A stretch of 64,000 nt of DNA, taken from the NCBI GenBank assembly GCA_052161625.1, contig CP197412.1, one strand, 5' to 3'. The notes below the pieces were generated by a model. It had not been told where the DNA came from. It did not search any database and was given only the letters and a program-made list of their open reading frames with translations. Positions 37,615-46,654 of this stretch are shown piece by piece. Every line of letters begins with the position of its first letter. Position 1 is the first letter of the stretch. This DNA comes from JBKCUI01 sp052161625. Its GTDB lineage: Bacteria; Planctomycetota; Planctomycetia; Pirellulales; Pirellulaceae. A program made the position numbers and the translations under genes.

Positions 37615-40110
37615 TTAGTTCGACGCTACCTTCTTGGCATCTTGGCGAAGCGACGGATCCAGATCAAAGCGGTCCAATCGCATGACCTTGTTCCAAGCGG
37701 CAATGAAGTCCTTCACGAATTTCTCTTTGCCATCGCCGCTCGCGTAGACCTCCGAGATGGCCCTCAGCTGGGAATTCGAGCCAAACACTAGATCGACACG
37801 AGTACCAGTCCACTTGACCTTGCCCGACTTTCGATCTTTCCCTTCGAAAACTTCATCCGAATCGCCCGATTTCTGCCATTCGGTTTCTTGATCCAAAAGA
37901 TGGACGAAGAAGTCATTGGTCAAGGTCTCCGGCTTGTCGGTGAAGACACCGAGTTTGGTGTTCCCAGTGTTTGCGCCGAGCACTCGAAGCCCCCCAACCA
38001 AGACCGTCATTTCTGGGGCAGACAAGGTTAGCATGTGGGCTCGATCGACCAAATACTGTTCAGCAGGCCGTTTGTGTTTTGATTGTTTGTAATTTCGGAA
38101 GCCATCGACGGTAGGCTCAAGGGGTTCGAACGAGGCCGCATCGGTCATCTCCTGCGTTGTATCGGCGCGACCTGGTTCAAAGGGAACTTGGATGGCCATT
38201 CCCGCTCTCTTCGCAGCCTCCTCTACACCGGCGCATCCCGCGAGCACGATCATGTCCGCCAGCGAAATCTTCTTTCCGCCTTTCTGAGCCCCATTGAATT
38301 CCTTTTGGATTTTCTCGAGGGTGGCCAAAGTACTTTTCAATTCGGCAGGCTCGTTCACAGCCCAATCCTTTTGAGGAGCCAGACGTATGCGGGCCCCATT
38401 GGCTCCCCCTCGCTTGTCGGTCCCGCGGAAAGTGGAGGCGGACGCCCAAGCGGTTGCGACGAGCTGAGAAACGGGTACGCCGGACTTTACAATTTGAGAC
38501 TTGAGCAACGCAATGTCTTGCTCGCCGACCAGCTCATGATCGACGGCTGGAATGGGATCCTGCCAGATTTGTGGTTCGGGGACTTCAGGGCCAAGGCATC
38601 GTGCGATGGGTCCCATATCGCGATGCGTCAGCTTGTACCACGCTTTCGCGAACGCCAACTGAAACTCCTTTGGGTTGTCATGAAACCGCTTCGAGATCTT
38701 CGCATAAATCGGATCCATTCGAAGAGCCAAGTCGGTTGTGAACATGATCGGTGCATGGGTCTTCTTCGGATCATGCGCATCGGGAACCGTTCCTTTTCCA
38801 GCGTCCCCTTTCGGTTTCCACTGCGAGGCCCCGGCAGGGCTCTTTGTCAGCTCCCATTCGTAGCCGAAAAGATTCTCGAAGTAGCCGTTGGACCACTCGA
38901 TTGGAGTGGAGGTCCAAGCTCCTTCGAGACCGCTGGTGATCGTATCTCCGGCGTTCCCTTTCCCATGTTTGTTCTTCCAGCCGAGTCCTTGCTCCTCGAT
39001 GGAAGCCCCCTCTGGCTCAGGGCCGACATTCCCTTCCGGAGACGCTGCACCGTGTGCCTTGCCAAACGAATGTCCACCTGCAATGAGCGCGACCGTTTCC
39101 TCGTCATTCATTGCCATGCGTGCAAACGTCTCGCGAATGTCTCGGGCCGCCGCGAGCGGATCGGGCTTGCCATTGGGACCTTCCGGATTCACATAGATGA
39201 GCCCCATCTGAACCGCAGCCAGAGGATTTTCCAGTTCGCGATCTCCCTGGTAACGTTTGTCACCCAGCCATTCGCTTTCTGGCCCCCAGTAAATGTCCTC
39301 TTGCGGTTCCCACACGTCAGCCCGTCCGCCGGCGAAACCGAATGTTTCGAAGCCCATGGATTCGAGCGCGACATTCCCAGTTAATACCATGAGATCTGCC
39401 CAGGAGATCCGCTTTCCATACTTCTGCTTGATGGGCCATAGCAACCTTCGGGCTTTGTCCAAATTTGCGTTGTCGGGCCAGCTGTTCAGCGGCGCAAATC
39501 GTTGGGTTCCGTATCCAGCCCCACCGCGACCATCTTGAACCCGATAGGTACCGGCGCTATGCCAAGCCATTCGAATGAACAAGGGTCCATAATGCCCGTA
39601 ATCAGCCGGCCACCAATCCTGCGACTGCGTCATCAATGCCGCAATATCTTTCTTCACGGCCGTGAGATCCAGCTTTTTAAACTCCTCTGCGTAGTTGAAG
39701 CTTTCTCCCATGGGATTTCCCTGGAGAGAATTCTGATGCAAGATTTTTAGGTTGAGCTGGTCGGGCCACCAATCACCATTACTCATCGAGCCTACGGTAC
39801 CCTCGATGCCAGCATCTCCATCTTGAACGGATTTCGCCAACGCCGTAAAAGACTGAATTGCACCCGTTACTGGACATTTCCCACCGGACGCACCATGTCC
39901 GACGCCCCCCTCTCCAACGTTCGAGACCACCGGCACAGGTATTGGACTATCATGGGTTTGCGCAAAAACGGGAGTGGCTGATGAGCCTGCAAAACCAATC
40001 GCCAATGTTCCCCAGAGCAGAGACCGCACGAGGCACAAACGGCGACGCAATCGGCGGACAGGGAGCTTTTTCCAACTCTTGGTTCGTAATTTCGCTGTGG
40101 AACTGCGCAT
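37615..40110 (-). CDS. katG: Catalase-peroxidase KatG with export signal
   Basis: A heme enzyme that destroys hydrogen peroxide. It has 831 residues against about 740 for cytoplasmic KatG; the extra length is N-terminal. The basic start and hydrophobic run (LLWGTLAIGFAGSSATPVFAQ) form a cleavable Sec-type signal, followed by an about 60-residue linker before the usual DWWPDQLNLKILHQNS start. The active site reads LFIRMAWHSAGTYR (Arg180, Trp183, His184). The Met-Tyr-Trp adduct partners are in MGLIYVNPEG and ETFARMAMND, and the proximal His is in GGHSFGKAHGA. The C-terminal duplicated domain is present. Periplasmic location is inferred. Confidence 0.96.
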   Translation of the reverse strand: MRSSTAKLRTKSWKKLPVRRLRRRLCLVRSLLWGTLAIGFAGSSATPVFAQTHDSPIPVPVVSNVGEGGVGHGASGGKCPVTGAIQSFTALAKSVQDGDAGIEGTVGSMSNGDWWPDQLNLKILHQNSLQGNPMGESFNYAEEFKKLDLTAVKKDIAALMTQSQDWWPADYGHYGPLFIRMAWHSAGTYRVQDGRGGAGYGTQRFAPLNSWPDNANLDKARRLLWPIKQKYGKRISWADLMVLTGNVALESMGFETFGFAGGRADVWEPQEDIYWGPESEWLGDKRYQGDRELENPLAAVQMGLIYVNPEGPNGKPDPLAAARDIRETFARMAMNDEETVALIAGGHSFGKAHGAASPEGNVGPEPEGASIEEQGLGWKNKHGKGNAGDTITSGLEGAWTSTPIEWSNGYFENLFGYEWELTKSPAGASQWKPKGDAGKGTVPDAHDPKKTHAPIMFTTDLALRMDPIYAKISKRFHDNPKEFQLAFAKAWYKLTHRDMGPIARCLGPEVPEPQIWQDPIPAVDHELVGEQDIALLKSQIVKSGVPVSQLVATAWASASTFRGTDKRGGANGARIRLAPQKDWAVNEPAELKSTLATLEKIQKEFNGAQKGGKKISLADMIVLAGCAGVEEAAKRAGMAIQVPFEPGRADTTQEMTDAASFEPLEPTVDGFRNYKQSKHKRPAEQYLVDRAHMLTLSAPEMTVLVGGLRVLGANTGNTKLGVFTDKPETLTNDFFVHLLDQETEWQKSGDSDEVFEGKDRKSGKVKWTGTRVDLVFGSNSQLRAISEVYASGDGKEKFVKDFIAAWNKVMRLDRFDLDPSLRQDAKKVASN

Positions 40111-40270
40111 GGGAATCCTCTATTTCTAAGTCGGATCGGAAGGAATACGTCACTTCGTGGATTGTAACGGGACAATGCACGATAGACCCGTTTCGTGCGA
40201 GAGTCCAATGACGAATGTGCATGCAACGGATTCGTTTTCCGAATGTCAGGACGACGGGAAACGCACTGGT

Positions 40271-41878
40271 CTATTGTTTCTTGACGTCAACACCCTCTTC
40301 GTCGTCTGAAATTTCAGCCTCCGTCGCCAGAATATTCTCTCCCCCTTCTGGTTTTCTAGCATTGCGAGCCTGCTCTTTGATCTCCTCCGCCTCGCTTACC
40401 AGCCCCCCTTCGGCTTCTGTCGCGGCTTCTCGCCGTTCATCGTCGTGGATCGCATTCGGCGCAACAATTTGTTTTGAGGTGTTGGAATACGATCCATCGT
40501 AGAGCATCGTGGTTCCCCTTGATTCGTTGGTTACCGATGTTTGGGCATCCAAAATCCTGATCGGGATCTCTCGAGGAAATATGACCTCCCTCGCGCCATC
40601 GGGAATCGATACTCCCTCGTCTTGAATCGCCTGTTTGATCAATCGCAATAGGGAAGAACGAACGCGAAGCCCACTATGCTTGGAAGTATCGATCCACGCA
40701 TAGCAGCGAAGATTGACGGACGAGGTACCAAATGTATCCGCCAAGACCATGGGCTCCGGATGTTCCAACACGGCTTCGTGATCCTGCAGAACTTTCAAGA
40801 TGACTTGCTGGACATTGCTGATGGAATCGTCGTATCCAATTCCAATGTCGATCTGCAGTCGAACATTCGGATTGGATGTTAAGTTGCGAATGATACTTTT
40901 GTAAACAATGGAATTCGGGATCTGCAAATGGTTTCCTTCCAGCGTCATCATCAGGGTACCTCGCATCGTCACGCTTTGAACAAATCCCATGTTTGTTCCA
41001 ACTTCGATGAGATCGCCCAGTGAAAACGGACGCTGAACACTAATGAGGACACTGGCGAGAAAGTTCTCCGCGATATCGCGAAATGCGATACCGATGATCA
41101 GTCCTATCAATCCAGTACCACCCAACAAAGTCGCTGCGATTTGAGTCAACCCCGAGATACGCAGTGACACATACAAACCGATAACGAAGACAATCAATGT
41201 TATGGCCCGCGCAGCGACCTCCGCCAGCAGCGGACTCTTGAGCTTCGCGCCGAATGTAAATCTCGCCAGCCGATGCGAGATTCCTGCTAGCAACCACGTG
41301 AGAAGGATCAATCCCAGAGCAAGCAGCATCAACGGCACGGAACGGAGAAGGTTGCGACCCAGGTCCTCCGCCTCTCGCCATGCGGGTCGAAGGTCCCACA
41401 GCGGAGTCGATTGCACGTTCATTCGATTCACTACCGCGACCACATCTTGGGTTTTCTGCGCCAACTCGGAGGCCCAGCTTTTATGTTCTTCACGCCTTGC
41501 CATCCCAGTGAGGAACACTACCCCTTCGTCGACCCGAACATCGGGTGCAGTGAACCATTCGGTGGCTGTTAGGATTCGAAGCAACCGCCGTTCTATCTGT
41601 CGGTCCTCTGCAATCGGCTCCACTTCTACCTTGGTCGGGGTCGCGAGTGACTCCTCTCCCTTGTCGTCCGGTTTTGGTTTCCCTTCCTCTTCCACTGGGT
41701 CCAGTTCCTGCGCAGCGCATCGGGAAATCCCCCCCTCTCGGCGCAACGCCAATCCAGAAAACATTACAAAAACCACTGCATAGCAAACGATCTCGACCAG
41801 TCCTCGATGATGTCGCACTCCCATTACCTCTTTCTCGATCAAGCCTCCGCACACGGCGGATGCTACGTCATGAATCAA
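40271..41878 (-). CDS. BON-domain MscS-type mechanosensitive channel
   Basis: A protein of 535 residues. A signal or first membrane helix (IVCYAVVFVMFSGLALR) is followed by a charged linker and a BON domain (about 95-155: QIERRLLRILTATEWFTAPD, VRVDEGVVFLTGMARREEH). Three membrane helices come next, the last being the MscS pore helix (QIAATLLGGTGLIGLIIGIA, FRDIAENFLASVLI). The cytoplasmic beta domain (FSLGDLIEVGTNMGFVQSVT, GNHLQIPNSIV) and alpha/beta domain follow. The C-terminal 70 residues are acidic and disordered. It releases osmolytes on hypo-osmotic shock. The periplasmic BON domain may tether it to lipid or other proteins. Confidence 0.9.
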   Translation of the reverse strand: MIHDVASAVCGGLIEKEVMGVRHHRGLVEIVCYAVVFVMFSGLALRREGGISRCAAQELDPVEEEGKPKPDDKGEESLATPTKVEVEPIAEDRQIERRLLRILTATEWFTAPDVRVDEGVVFLTGMARREEHKSWASELAQKTQDVVAVVNRMNVQSTPLWDLRPAWREAEDLGRNLLRSVPLMLLALGLILLTWLLAGISHRLARFTFGAKLKSPLLAEVAARAITLIVFVIGLYVSLRISGLTQIAATLLGGTGLIGLIIGIAFRDIAENFLASVLISVQRPFSLGDLIEVGTNMGFVQSVTMRGTLMMTLEGNHLQIPNSIVYKSIIRNLTSNPNVRLQIDIGIGYDDSISNVQQVILKVLQDHEAVLEHPEPMVLADTFGTSSVNLRCYAWIDTSKHSGLRVRSSLLRLIKQAIQDEGVSIPDGAREVIFPREIPIRILDAQTSVTNESRGTTMLYDGSYSNTSKQIVAPNAIHDDERREAATEAEGGLVSEAEEIKEQARNARKPEGGENILATEAEISDDEEGVDVKKQ

Positions 41879-42338
41879 TCTGGTTCGTCAGAAACCGGTT
41901 TGGTCGCTGATCGAACAACACTGCCATGACGTCCCAATCGGATGGAGGAGGATTCTTTCCAATTGTTCCCCCTGGGGGTTCGGTGGTAGGAATCGATCGA
42001 AACGACGGCGAGCGAGCGCAGAAGCAACTGCCGTTCCTGGAGTATCGCAATTTCTCATCGATGCGTGCATTCTATTCGATGAAAGCCATGAACAACTTAG
42101 CCTTGGGTAACCCCCAAGGACTTTACCAACCATGTGGAATGTTTGGCCTTCAGCCTAAGCAAACCCCATCGCAACAATGCGAATTCAAGAGTCATTCGAA
42201 CGAGATTCCTGTACCAGCAATCTATCATGCGAAAAAATTTCTCCACGGCTTCCGATCGCTCGGATACAATCGAACCGTCTCCTGTCTTCCTAAAGCCTAA
42301 AGCCTAAAGTCTAACGCCTAACGCCTAACGCCTTCCCC
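41879..42338. other. 460-bp spacer upstream of the RHS array
   Basis: A frame at 41926-42300 is open but its protein has no recognisable domain and no good ribosome binding site; I do not call it. The segment ends in a heptamer tract (42289-42330). No remains of the missing RHS N-terminal region are evident here. Confidence 0.5.
42289..42330 (+). repeat. Heptanucleotide tandem repeat
   Basis: Three CCTAAAG units are followed by TCTAACG and two CCTAACG units: six 7-mers in a row, ending 8 bp before the start of the first RHS cassette. The number is not a multiple of 3, so slippage would shift frame if it were translated. Confidence 0.85.
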
Positions 42339-43682
42339 ATGAGCCATTACGTGTTACCTTCAGCAGGCACCAGTTACGATGACGAAGACCGTCTCACCGG
42401 CTTCGCCCGTGCCAGCGGAACGTTTACCCAATCGTGGAGTCTTACCAGTGTGGGTGACTGGAACAGCATCACCACCAATGGCACAGCGCAGAATCGCACC
42501 CATTTCCTGACCCACTCGCGTCACCCATATACTGATTGCACTTGTCCTGATTGTTCCACTTCTTCCTCCAGCCTCTCGCCTCCAGCCTCCGGCCTGCTCC
42601 CCGACTTCGACAACAAGCTCAAGAGCGCCGATGTGGACAACACCGGCTCGAACGATGTCACGTTCCAGTACGATGCACTCGGAAGACGCGTAGCGAGACA
42701 AGGAACCTCCGGTTCCTTCGTCTATGTGCAGCAGGACCAGCAGACGATCGCCGATTACGGATACGGGGATGCTCCTAGCTCACCAACGCATCGCTATGTG
42801 GTCGCTAGCTACATCGACGAACCGGTGGTGCGCAAGGCGGCTGGAACTAGCGGAACGATTTACTATCTGCACAGAAACCAGCAGTTCAGCATCACGGCGG
42901 TAACCACTTCTTCGGGCTCTGTAGCCGAACGCTACGCCTACACGGCCTACGGCCAGCCAACCATCCTCGATGGTTCAGGCTCGGTCCTCTCGAGTTCCGC
43001 GATTAATAATCGCTACACCTACACAGGACGCGAATGGGACCAGACGCTTGGGCTGTATCACTTCCGTGCGAGGTGGATGTGCGGGCTCGCGGGAAGGTTC
43101 ATGGGGAGGGATCCGATTGGTTTTAAGGGGAGCAAATGGAGTATCTACGCTGTTTTTCGCGGGAACGCTGTTGGTAGAATAGATCCGAGTGGCTTGAAGT
43201 GTTGTTTGTACACTTGGAATTCGGACGACACTGCGTCTGGATCCCATTCATCGCTGGAGTGCGACGGTGCCTACTACTCAGTCTATAAAGGGGGCCCAGT
43301 AGATTTTCCTCAGGAAACTCGGCCCGTAGATCCAAAACTTAAACCTATCTCGAAACTATGCCTCGACTGCTTGGATTCGAATGCGATAGCCGCTGGGTGG
43401 AACGAGATTAAGGACACTCCTTACTCGTATTACCATAATTGCGGTTGGTTTACGAGGCAACTCTTAGAAGCCGGAGTAAAGTCGTGGAAAGAAAAAAACT
43501 GTTCTGGAATGAAGTGTGGCTGCTTTGAAAAGCCGGATTGCAGCGACAGGTGCAATTGGGGAACTGGAGTTTTCTACCAGCCCATTGGAACTGAAAGTTA
43601 CATGAAATGCTTGATGCGACGGTCCTGCAATGCTTGGGAGTTTAGGTGCTTACCAAATCGGGAACCAGGTAGGTGGAAATAA
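42339..43682 (+). CDS. RHS cassette 1: truncated RHS core with Cys-rich papain-like tail
   Basis: A protein of 447 residues. It opens inside an RHS protein: YDDEDRLTGFARASGTFTQS is a mid-RHS repeat, and the thousand or more upstream residues of a full RHS shell are absent. Residues 60-90 contain a Ser/Pro-rich insertion. The conserved core runs from about 184 (SITAVTTSSGSVAERYAYTA) to GRFMGRDPIGF (about 262) and the hinge DPSG (282-285). The unique tail (286-447) has 14 or so Cys, with GSHSSLECDGAYYSVYKGG and YYHNCGWFTRQLLEAG. The His303/Cys368 layout recalls papain-like or NlpC/P60-like folds (inference). It has no signal peptide. A small gene follows 4 nt after the stop. Confidence 0.8.
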   Translation: MSHYVLPSAGTSYDDEDRLTGFARASGTFTQSWSLTSVGDWNSITTNGTAQNRTHFLTHSRHPYTDCTCPDCSTSSSSLSPPASGLLPDFDNKLKSADVDNTGSNDVTFQYDALGRRVARQGTSGSFVYVQQDQQTIADYGYGDAPSSPTHRYVVASYIDEPVVRKAAGTSGTIYYLHRNQQFSITAVTTSSGSVAERYAYTAYGQPTILDGSGSVLSSSAINNRYTYTGREWDQTLGLYHFRARWMCGLAGRFMGRDPIGFKGSKWSIYAVFRGNAVGRIDPSGLKCCLYTWNSDDTASGSHSSLECDGAYYSVYKGGPVDFPQETRPVDPKLKPISKLCLDCLDSNAIAAGWNEIKDTPYSYYHNCGWFTRQLLEAGVKSWKEKNCSGMKCGCFEKPDCSDRCNWGTGVFYQPIGTESYMKCLMRRSCNAWEFRCLPNREPGRWK

Positions 43683-43686
43683 CTTC

Positions 43687-44130
43687 ATGAGACGAGTTGG
43701 TTTAAAGTCGCTTTTCTTAGTTATAGTCATTGCGTTTGTGTGTTTTTGCGGCTTGAATTCGATCAGGAGAAATTTAGACAGTCTATCGGACGGTTACGCG
43801 CAGTACGCTGCGGCTGTGATGTTGATTGATTTTATGCAACAAAATGACGGTAAATGGCCAAGCGGTTGGAACGACCTTGCGATCCAATATGAGAAGTTCG
43901 GGAAGAGAATTTCTGGGGAATCTTTCGAGGGGCTTAAGGTAAGAGTAGTCGTTGACTTTGAATTTGATCCTTCAACGCAATACAATCGACTACTGTTGGA
44001 CGAAAACTCGCCCAATAGGGTTGTTTATGCAAGAAATTCAAATAGCTTTCACGTCGTGGGAGATGCCAATGCATTAATCTATGATTTCTTGCGGTCCGGC
44101 TCTGCAGAACATTCTGGAAATCCGCGTTGA
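43687..44130 (+). CDS. Candidate immunity/partner gene 1 (membrane-anchored)
   Basis: A protein of 147 residues from ATG 43687, 4 nt after the stop of RHS cassette 1; the frame is open from 43630 but the earlier part overlaps the RHS gene. One N-terminal membrane helix (SLFLVIVIAFVCFCGL) is followed by a soluble domain with a pseudopilin-like flavour (LIDFMQQNDGKWPSGWNDLA). Base composition is lower in GC than the flanking chromosome. By position it could neutralise the cassette 1 tail; this is inference. The family is not recognised with certainty. Confidence 0.6.
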   Translation: MRRVGLKSLFLVIVIAFVCFCGLNSIRRNLDSLSDGYAQYAAAVMLIDFMQQNDGKWPSGWNDLAIQYEKFGKRISGESFEGLKVRVVVDFEFDPSTQYNRLLLDENSPNRVVYARNSNSFHVVGDANALIYDFLRSGSAEHSGNPR

Positions 44131-44372
44131 GCTTCGGCGCTGCAGAACATTTTGGAAAAAAGCGTTCGAGAACTCGGCGCTATTAGGCGAGTTGATGGTG
44201 CGGCGCGAGTTTCTCTGTGAGCGTACACGACGCGCCCCGTGCAAAAACTAGATTGCATTGCCAAAGGTGATTTTTCGAACGAAAAAGCTGTGGGATCGAG
44301 AGTAGCTTGAATCAGTTTTGAGATCGCACGTTGAATGTTTTTTGACGCAAATGGCTGCGGTGCAGATGGATG
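44131..44372. other. AT-richer spacer after cassette 1
   Basis: It contains a near duplication: CTGCAGAACATTCTGGA at the end of the small gene and CTGCAGAACATTTTGGA about 40 bp later. No gene is visible. Confidence 0.5.
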
Positions 44373-45361
44373 TTCACCAATAAGAACTAAACCAACTCAT
44401 TAAGTGGATCCGCCGATGCGGAGGCAGGGGATGACCGAAGTTGGTTTTCCCTGCATTTTCTCTATGGTTTTTTTGTGGGGGTAATTCCCCCGAGTCTATC
44501 GCTCGAGGGGCCGCAAGATGGCGGCCAAAGAGCCGCTTGCGAGCAGGATGATGCCTTCGCCTTTCGCTCGATCGCATAGGTCTTTTAGTCCCGGTAGGGA
44601 CGGCAGAGAATAGCCCAGCCTTTCAAGGCTGGGTATGGGGATGATCATCGCGTCAGTCCCGGTAGGGACGAAAGAAAACGCGGCGAAATCGATGTGATCT
44701 CTGCGGGTTTGCACCGAAGCTTGAAGCACGGGACCCCAGTGGGTTAGTACCTGTTTCGGACTAGCGAACCAGGCATATGACATTGCACATTCTCCCCCTC
44801 ATCCCCAGCCCTTCTCCCCCGCAAAGCCGGGGGCGAAGGGGGCCAGAATTTTCGAGGATGCAATCCTCGATTCGCAATCGCTGCAAGCGGCGTTGGGATT
44901 GGTTACAATATTTGCCATGCACCCCCAAAACGCCATGCTTGAAACATCTCCAGAGCTTTGCTCCGCGCGCCCCCGCACGGGAGAGCCAAACGCAACCTTC
45001 GGTTGCACCGAAGCGACTACTCCTGTTTCGCAGTGCCTCCATGTGCATTCCATCCACGCCAGCGTTGGTCCGTCCCCTGATGAAGCCACCACTGCCACTT
45101 GGCGCTACCAAAGCAACCAGCAATACTCAATCACCGCGGTAACTACTTCTTCAGGCTCCGTAGCCGAACGCTACGCCTACACGGCCTACGGCCAGCCAAC
45201 CATCCTTGATGCTTCAGGCTCGGTCCTATCGAGTTCTGCGATTAATAATCGCTACACGTATACGGGCCGTGAATGGGATCAGACGCTAGGCCTGTATCAC
45301 TTCCGAGCGAGGTGGATGAGTGGGCTCGCAGGAAGGTTCATGGGGAGAGATCCGATCGGGT
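44373..45361 (+). repeat. RHS-array repeat copy 1 (leader plus RHS core)
   Basis: About 989 bp nearly identical to 46655-47640, offset 2280 bp. It starts at CACCAATAAGAACTAAACCA and ends in the RHS core at GATCCGATCGGG. The first 500 bp are non-coding and full of hairpins. These are GTCCCGGTAGGGAC at 44588-44601 and 44656-44669, CCCAGCCTTTCAAGGCTGGG at 44614-44633, and the CCCTTCTCCCCCG hairpin at 44809-44840. The last 260 bp encode the RHS core. Only the stretch of about 44690-44770 differs markedly between copies. Confidence 0.93.
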
Positions 45362-46077
45362 ATGCATCTGGGCAGTTCAGTATTGTGGAATATGTGGTAT
45401 CTAATCCGTTATACTGGATGGATCCTCTCGGAACTTTCAGATGGGACGGTCAGGTACCTCCAAAAGACGGTGAAAAAAGTACAGGTGCAAGTGACCCGTC
45501 CACGCCCGGCACATTTCTAACTGCTCACGCAGCCTCATGGGCAAAGTCGCGTTGTTATGTTGAGTGTTTCGGATGCAAATCCGGTGGACGATTTGTAGGT
45601 TCATGGTTTGGTGATGATCTTGCCAATACTATTGAGGTGAAGGCCCGCGAACCTGCAGCTGGGTTGCCGGATCGTAAAAACAGTGCTTTACGTCACTGCA
45701 TAGCAGGTGGATTGATGGCTACATACCTTGGCTGTGCATGCGCAGCATGTCTCGAGGATGGACGCGACATAGCTCAGTGGTATTCCGGAACGCAAAATTG
45801 GGTGAATACGGTTCAAGCCCTACACAATGATCGCGAAGGGCGATGGTGTGGAGGATGCTTGAATAGCGATGGGCGCCAAAGCCCATTGACACCATTCACA
45901 CCCTCGGACCAACAGGTTATTGAATGTTGTAAACGTAAACTAAGACGGGGTGATTTATTGATTGGCAGTCCACGCCCAAATAGCCCCACGTTTGATCCGA
46001 CGGTTCCGCCTAATTGGTTTGACTGGTGGTCAAATCCTTGGAGACCGGTTGTTACTTTCCCCGGGGCTGTATGGTAG
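44893..46077 (+). CDS. RHS cassette 2: 5'-truncated RHS core with unique tail
   Basis: The frame is open from TTG 44893 (next ATG 44917), but recognisable RHS protein begins only at about 45112 (QQYSITAVTTSSGSVAERYA) and runs to GRFMGRDPIGY and the hinge DPLG (45420-45431). The 70 or so residues before it are translated leader repeat and look non-coding. The tail of about 215 residues contains NSALRHCIAGGLMATYLGCA, ALHNDREGRWCGGC and a Trp/Pro-rich end. The RH...G...LG pattern followed by N/D and G resembles the small helical domains found at planctomycete RHS C-termini (tentative). No obvious promoter or complete start, so it may be silent unless recombined. Confidence 0.7.
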   Translation: MGLVTIFAMHPQNAMLETSPELCSARPRTGEPNATFGCTEATTPVSQCLHVHSIHASVGPSPDEATTATWRYQSNQQYSITAVTTSSGSVAERYAYTAYGQPTILDASGSVLSSSAINNRYTYTGREWDQTLGLYHFRARWMSGLAGRFMGRDPIGYASGQFSIVEYVVSNPLYWMDPLGTFRWDGQVPPKDGEKSTGASDPSTPGTFLTAHAASWAKSRCYVECFGCKSGGRFVGSWFGDDLANTIEVKAREPAAGLPDRKNSALRHCIAGGLMATYLGCACAACLEDGRDIAQWYSGTQNWVNTVQALHNDREGRWCGGCLNSDGRQSPLTPFTPSDQQVIECCKRKLRRGDLLIGSPRPNSPTFDPTVPPNWFDWWSNPWRPVVTFPGAVW

Positions 46078-46082
46078 CGCAC

Positions 46083-46652
46083 ATGAATGCACACGGGGCC
46101 ATTCTGCTTCTGGTGATTGCCTCGCTCGCGAGCTGCTCAATTAACACTAGGTCCACAACGATTCGTCAACAAATCGAATCAGTTGAGCAAGGCCGTACAG
46201 ACACGATAGTCATTTTAAATCCATCTGACTGGAACGGTGCAATCTCTTCACGAGAGACTTTTATTAATATTCGCAAAATTGACATCAGTGGCAATCTAGG
46301 TGAAATCGAGCCTGGATTCGTTGAAATGCTAGAAAACCTAAATACAGTACAATTCTACAAATGTCAAAATGTGGACTCATTCATGGATCTACTTCAGTCG
46401 TGTACGACGTTAGAAGTGTTGGTTATCGAAAACTCGGATTTAACCGCAGCAGGGCTTTTACGAATTGCAAAAATTCCTCGCCTTCGTAAAATCGTTGTGG
46501 AATCGAATCGGACTAGACTTCTCCAATCATGGTTCGTCCCACTCGCAAACTCTACCTCGCTTTCCGAATTGGCAATATCAAGAGATTCAATAGATGTTGA
46601 TTCACAATCGCTACAACAACTGCTCGGCGGAATCAAGGTAGACATCAACTAG
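46083..46652 (+). CDS. Candidate immunity/partner gene 2 (LRR-like lipoprotein)
   Basis: Start chosen at ATG 46083, 5 nt after the stop of cassette 2, giving 189 residues with a lipobox (LLVIASLASC). The body has degenerate LRR units (LNTVQFYKCQNVDSFMDLLQ, LEVLVIENSDLTAAGLLRIA). It is markedly AT-rich compared with the surrounding chromosome. A periplasmic lipoprotein placed right after an RHS tail could be an immunity protein; this is inferred from position only. Exported LRR proteins are also common elsewhere in this genome. Confidence 0.6.
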   Translation: MNAHGAILLLVIASLASCSINTRSTTIRQQIESVEQGRTDTIVILNPSDWNGAISSRETFINIRKIDISGNLGEIEPGFVEMLENLNTVQFYKCQNVDSFMDLLQSCTTLEVLVIENSDLTAAGLLRIAKIPRLRKIVVESNRTRLLQSWFVPLANSTSLSELAISRDSIDVDSQSLQQLLGGIKVDIN

Positions 46653-46654
46653 TC

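Noticed and set aside
41926..42300. 124-codon plus-strand frame before the RHS array
   Set aside because: Composition is not protein-like and there is no recognisable motif or start signal.
44893..45111. N-terminal 70 residues of the cassette 2 frame as genuine RHS protein
   Set aside because: Differences from cassette 3 are mainly replacements and the sequence is leader repeat, so it is probably untranslated.
44761..45123. Minus-strand frame over the leader, also open in copy 2 (46776-47390)
   Set aside because: Open in both copies only because the DNA is nearly identical; changes between copies do not follow codon constraint and no domain is seen.
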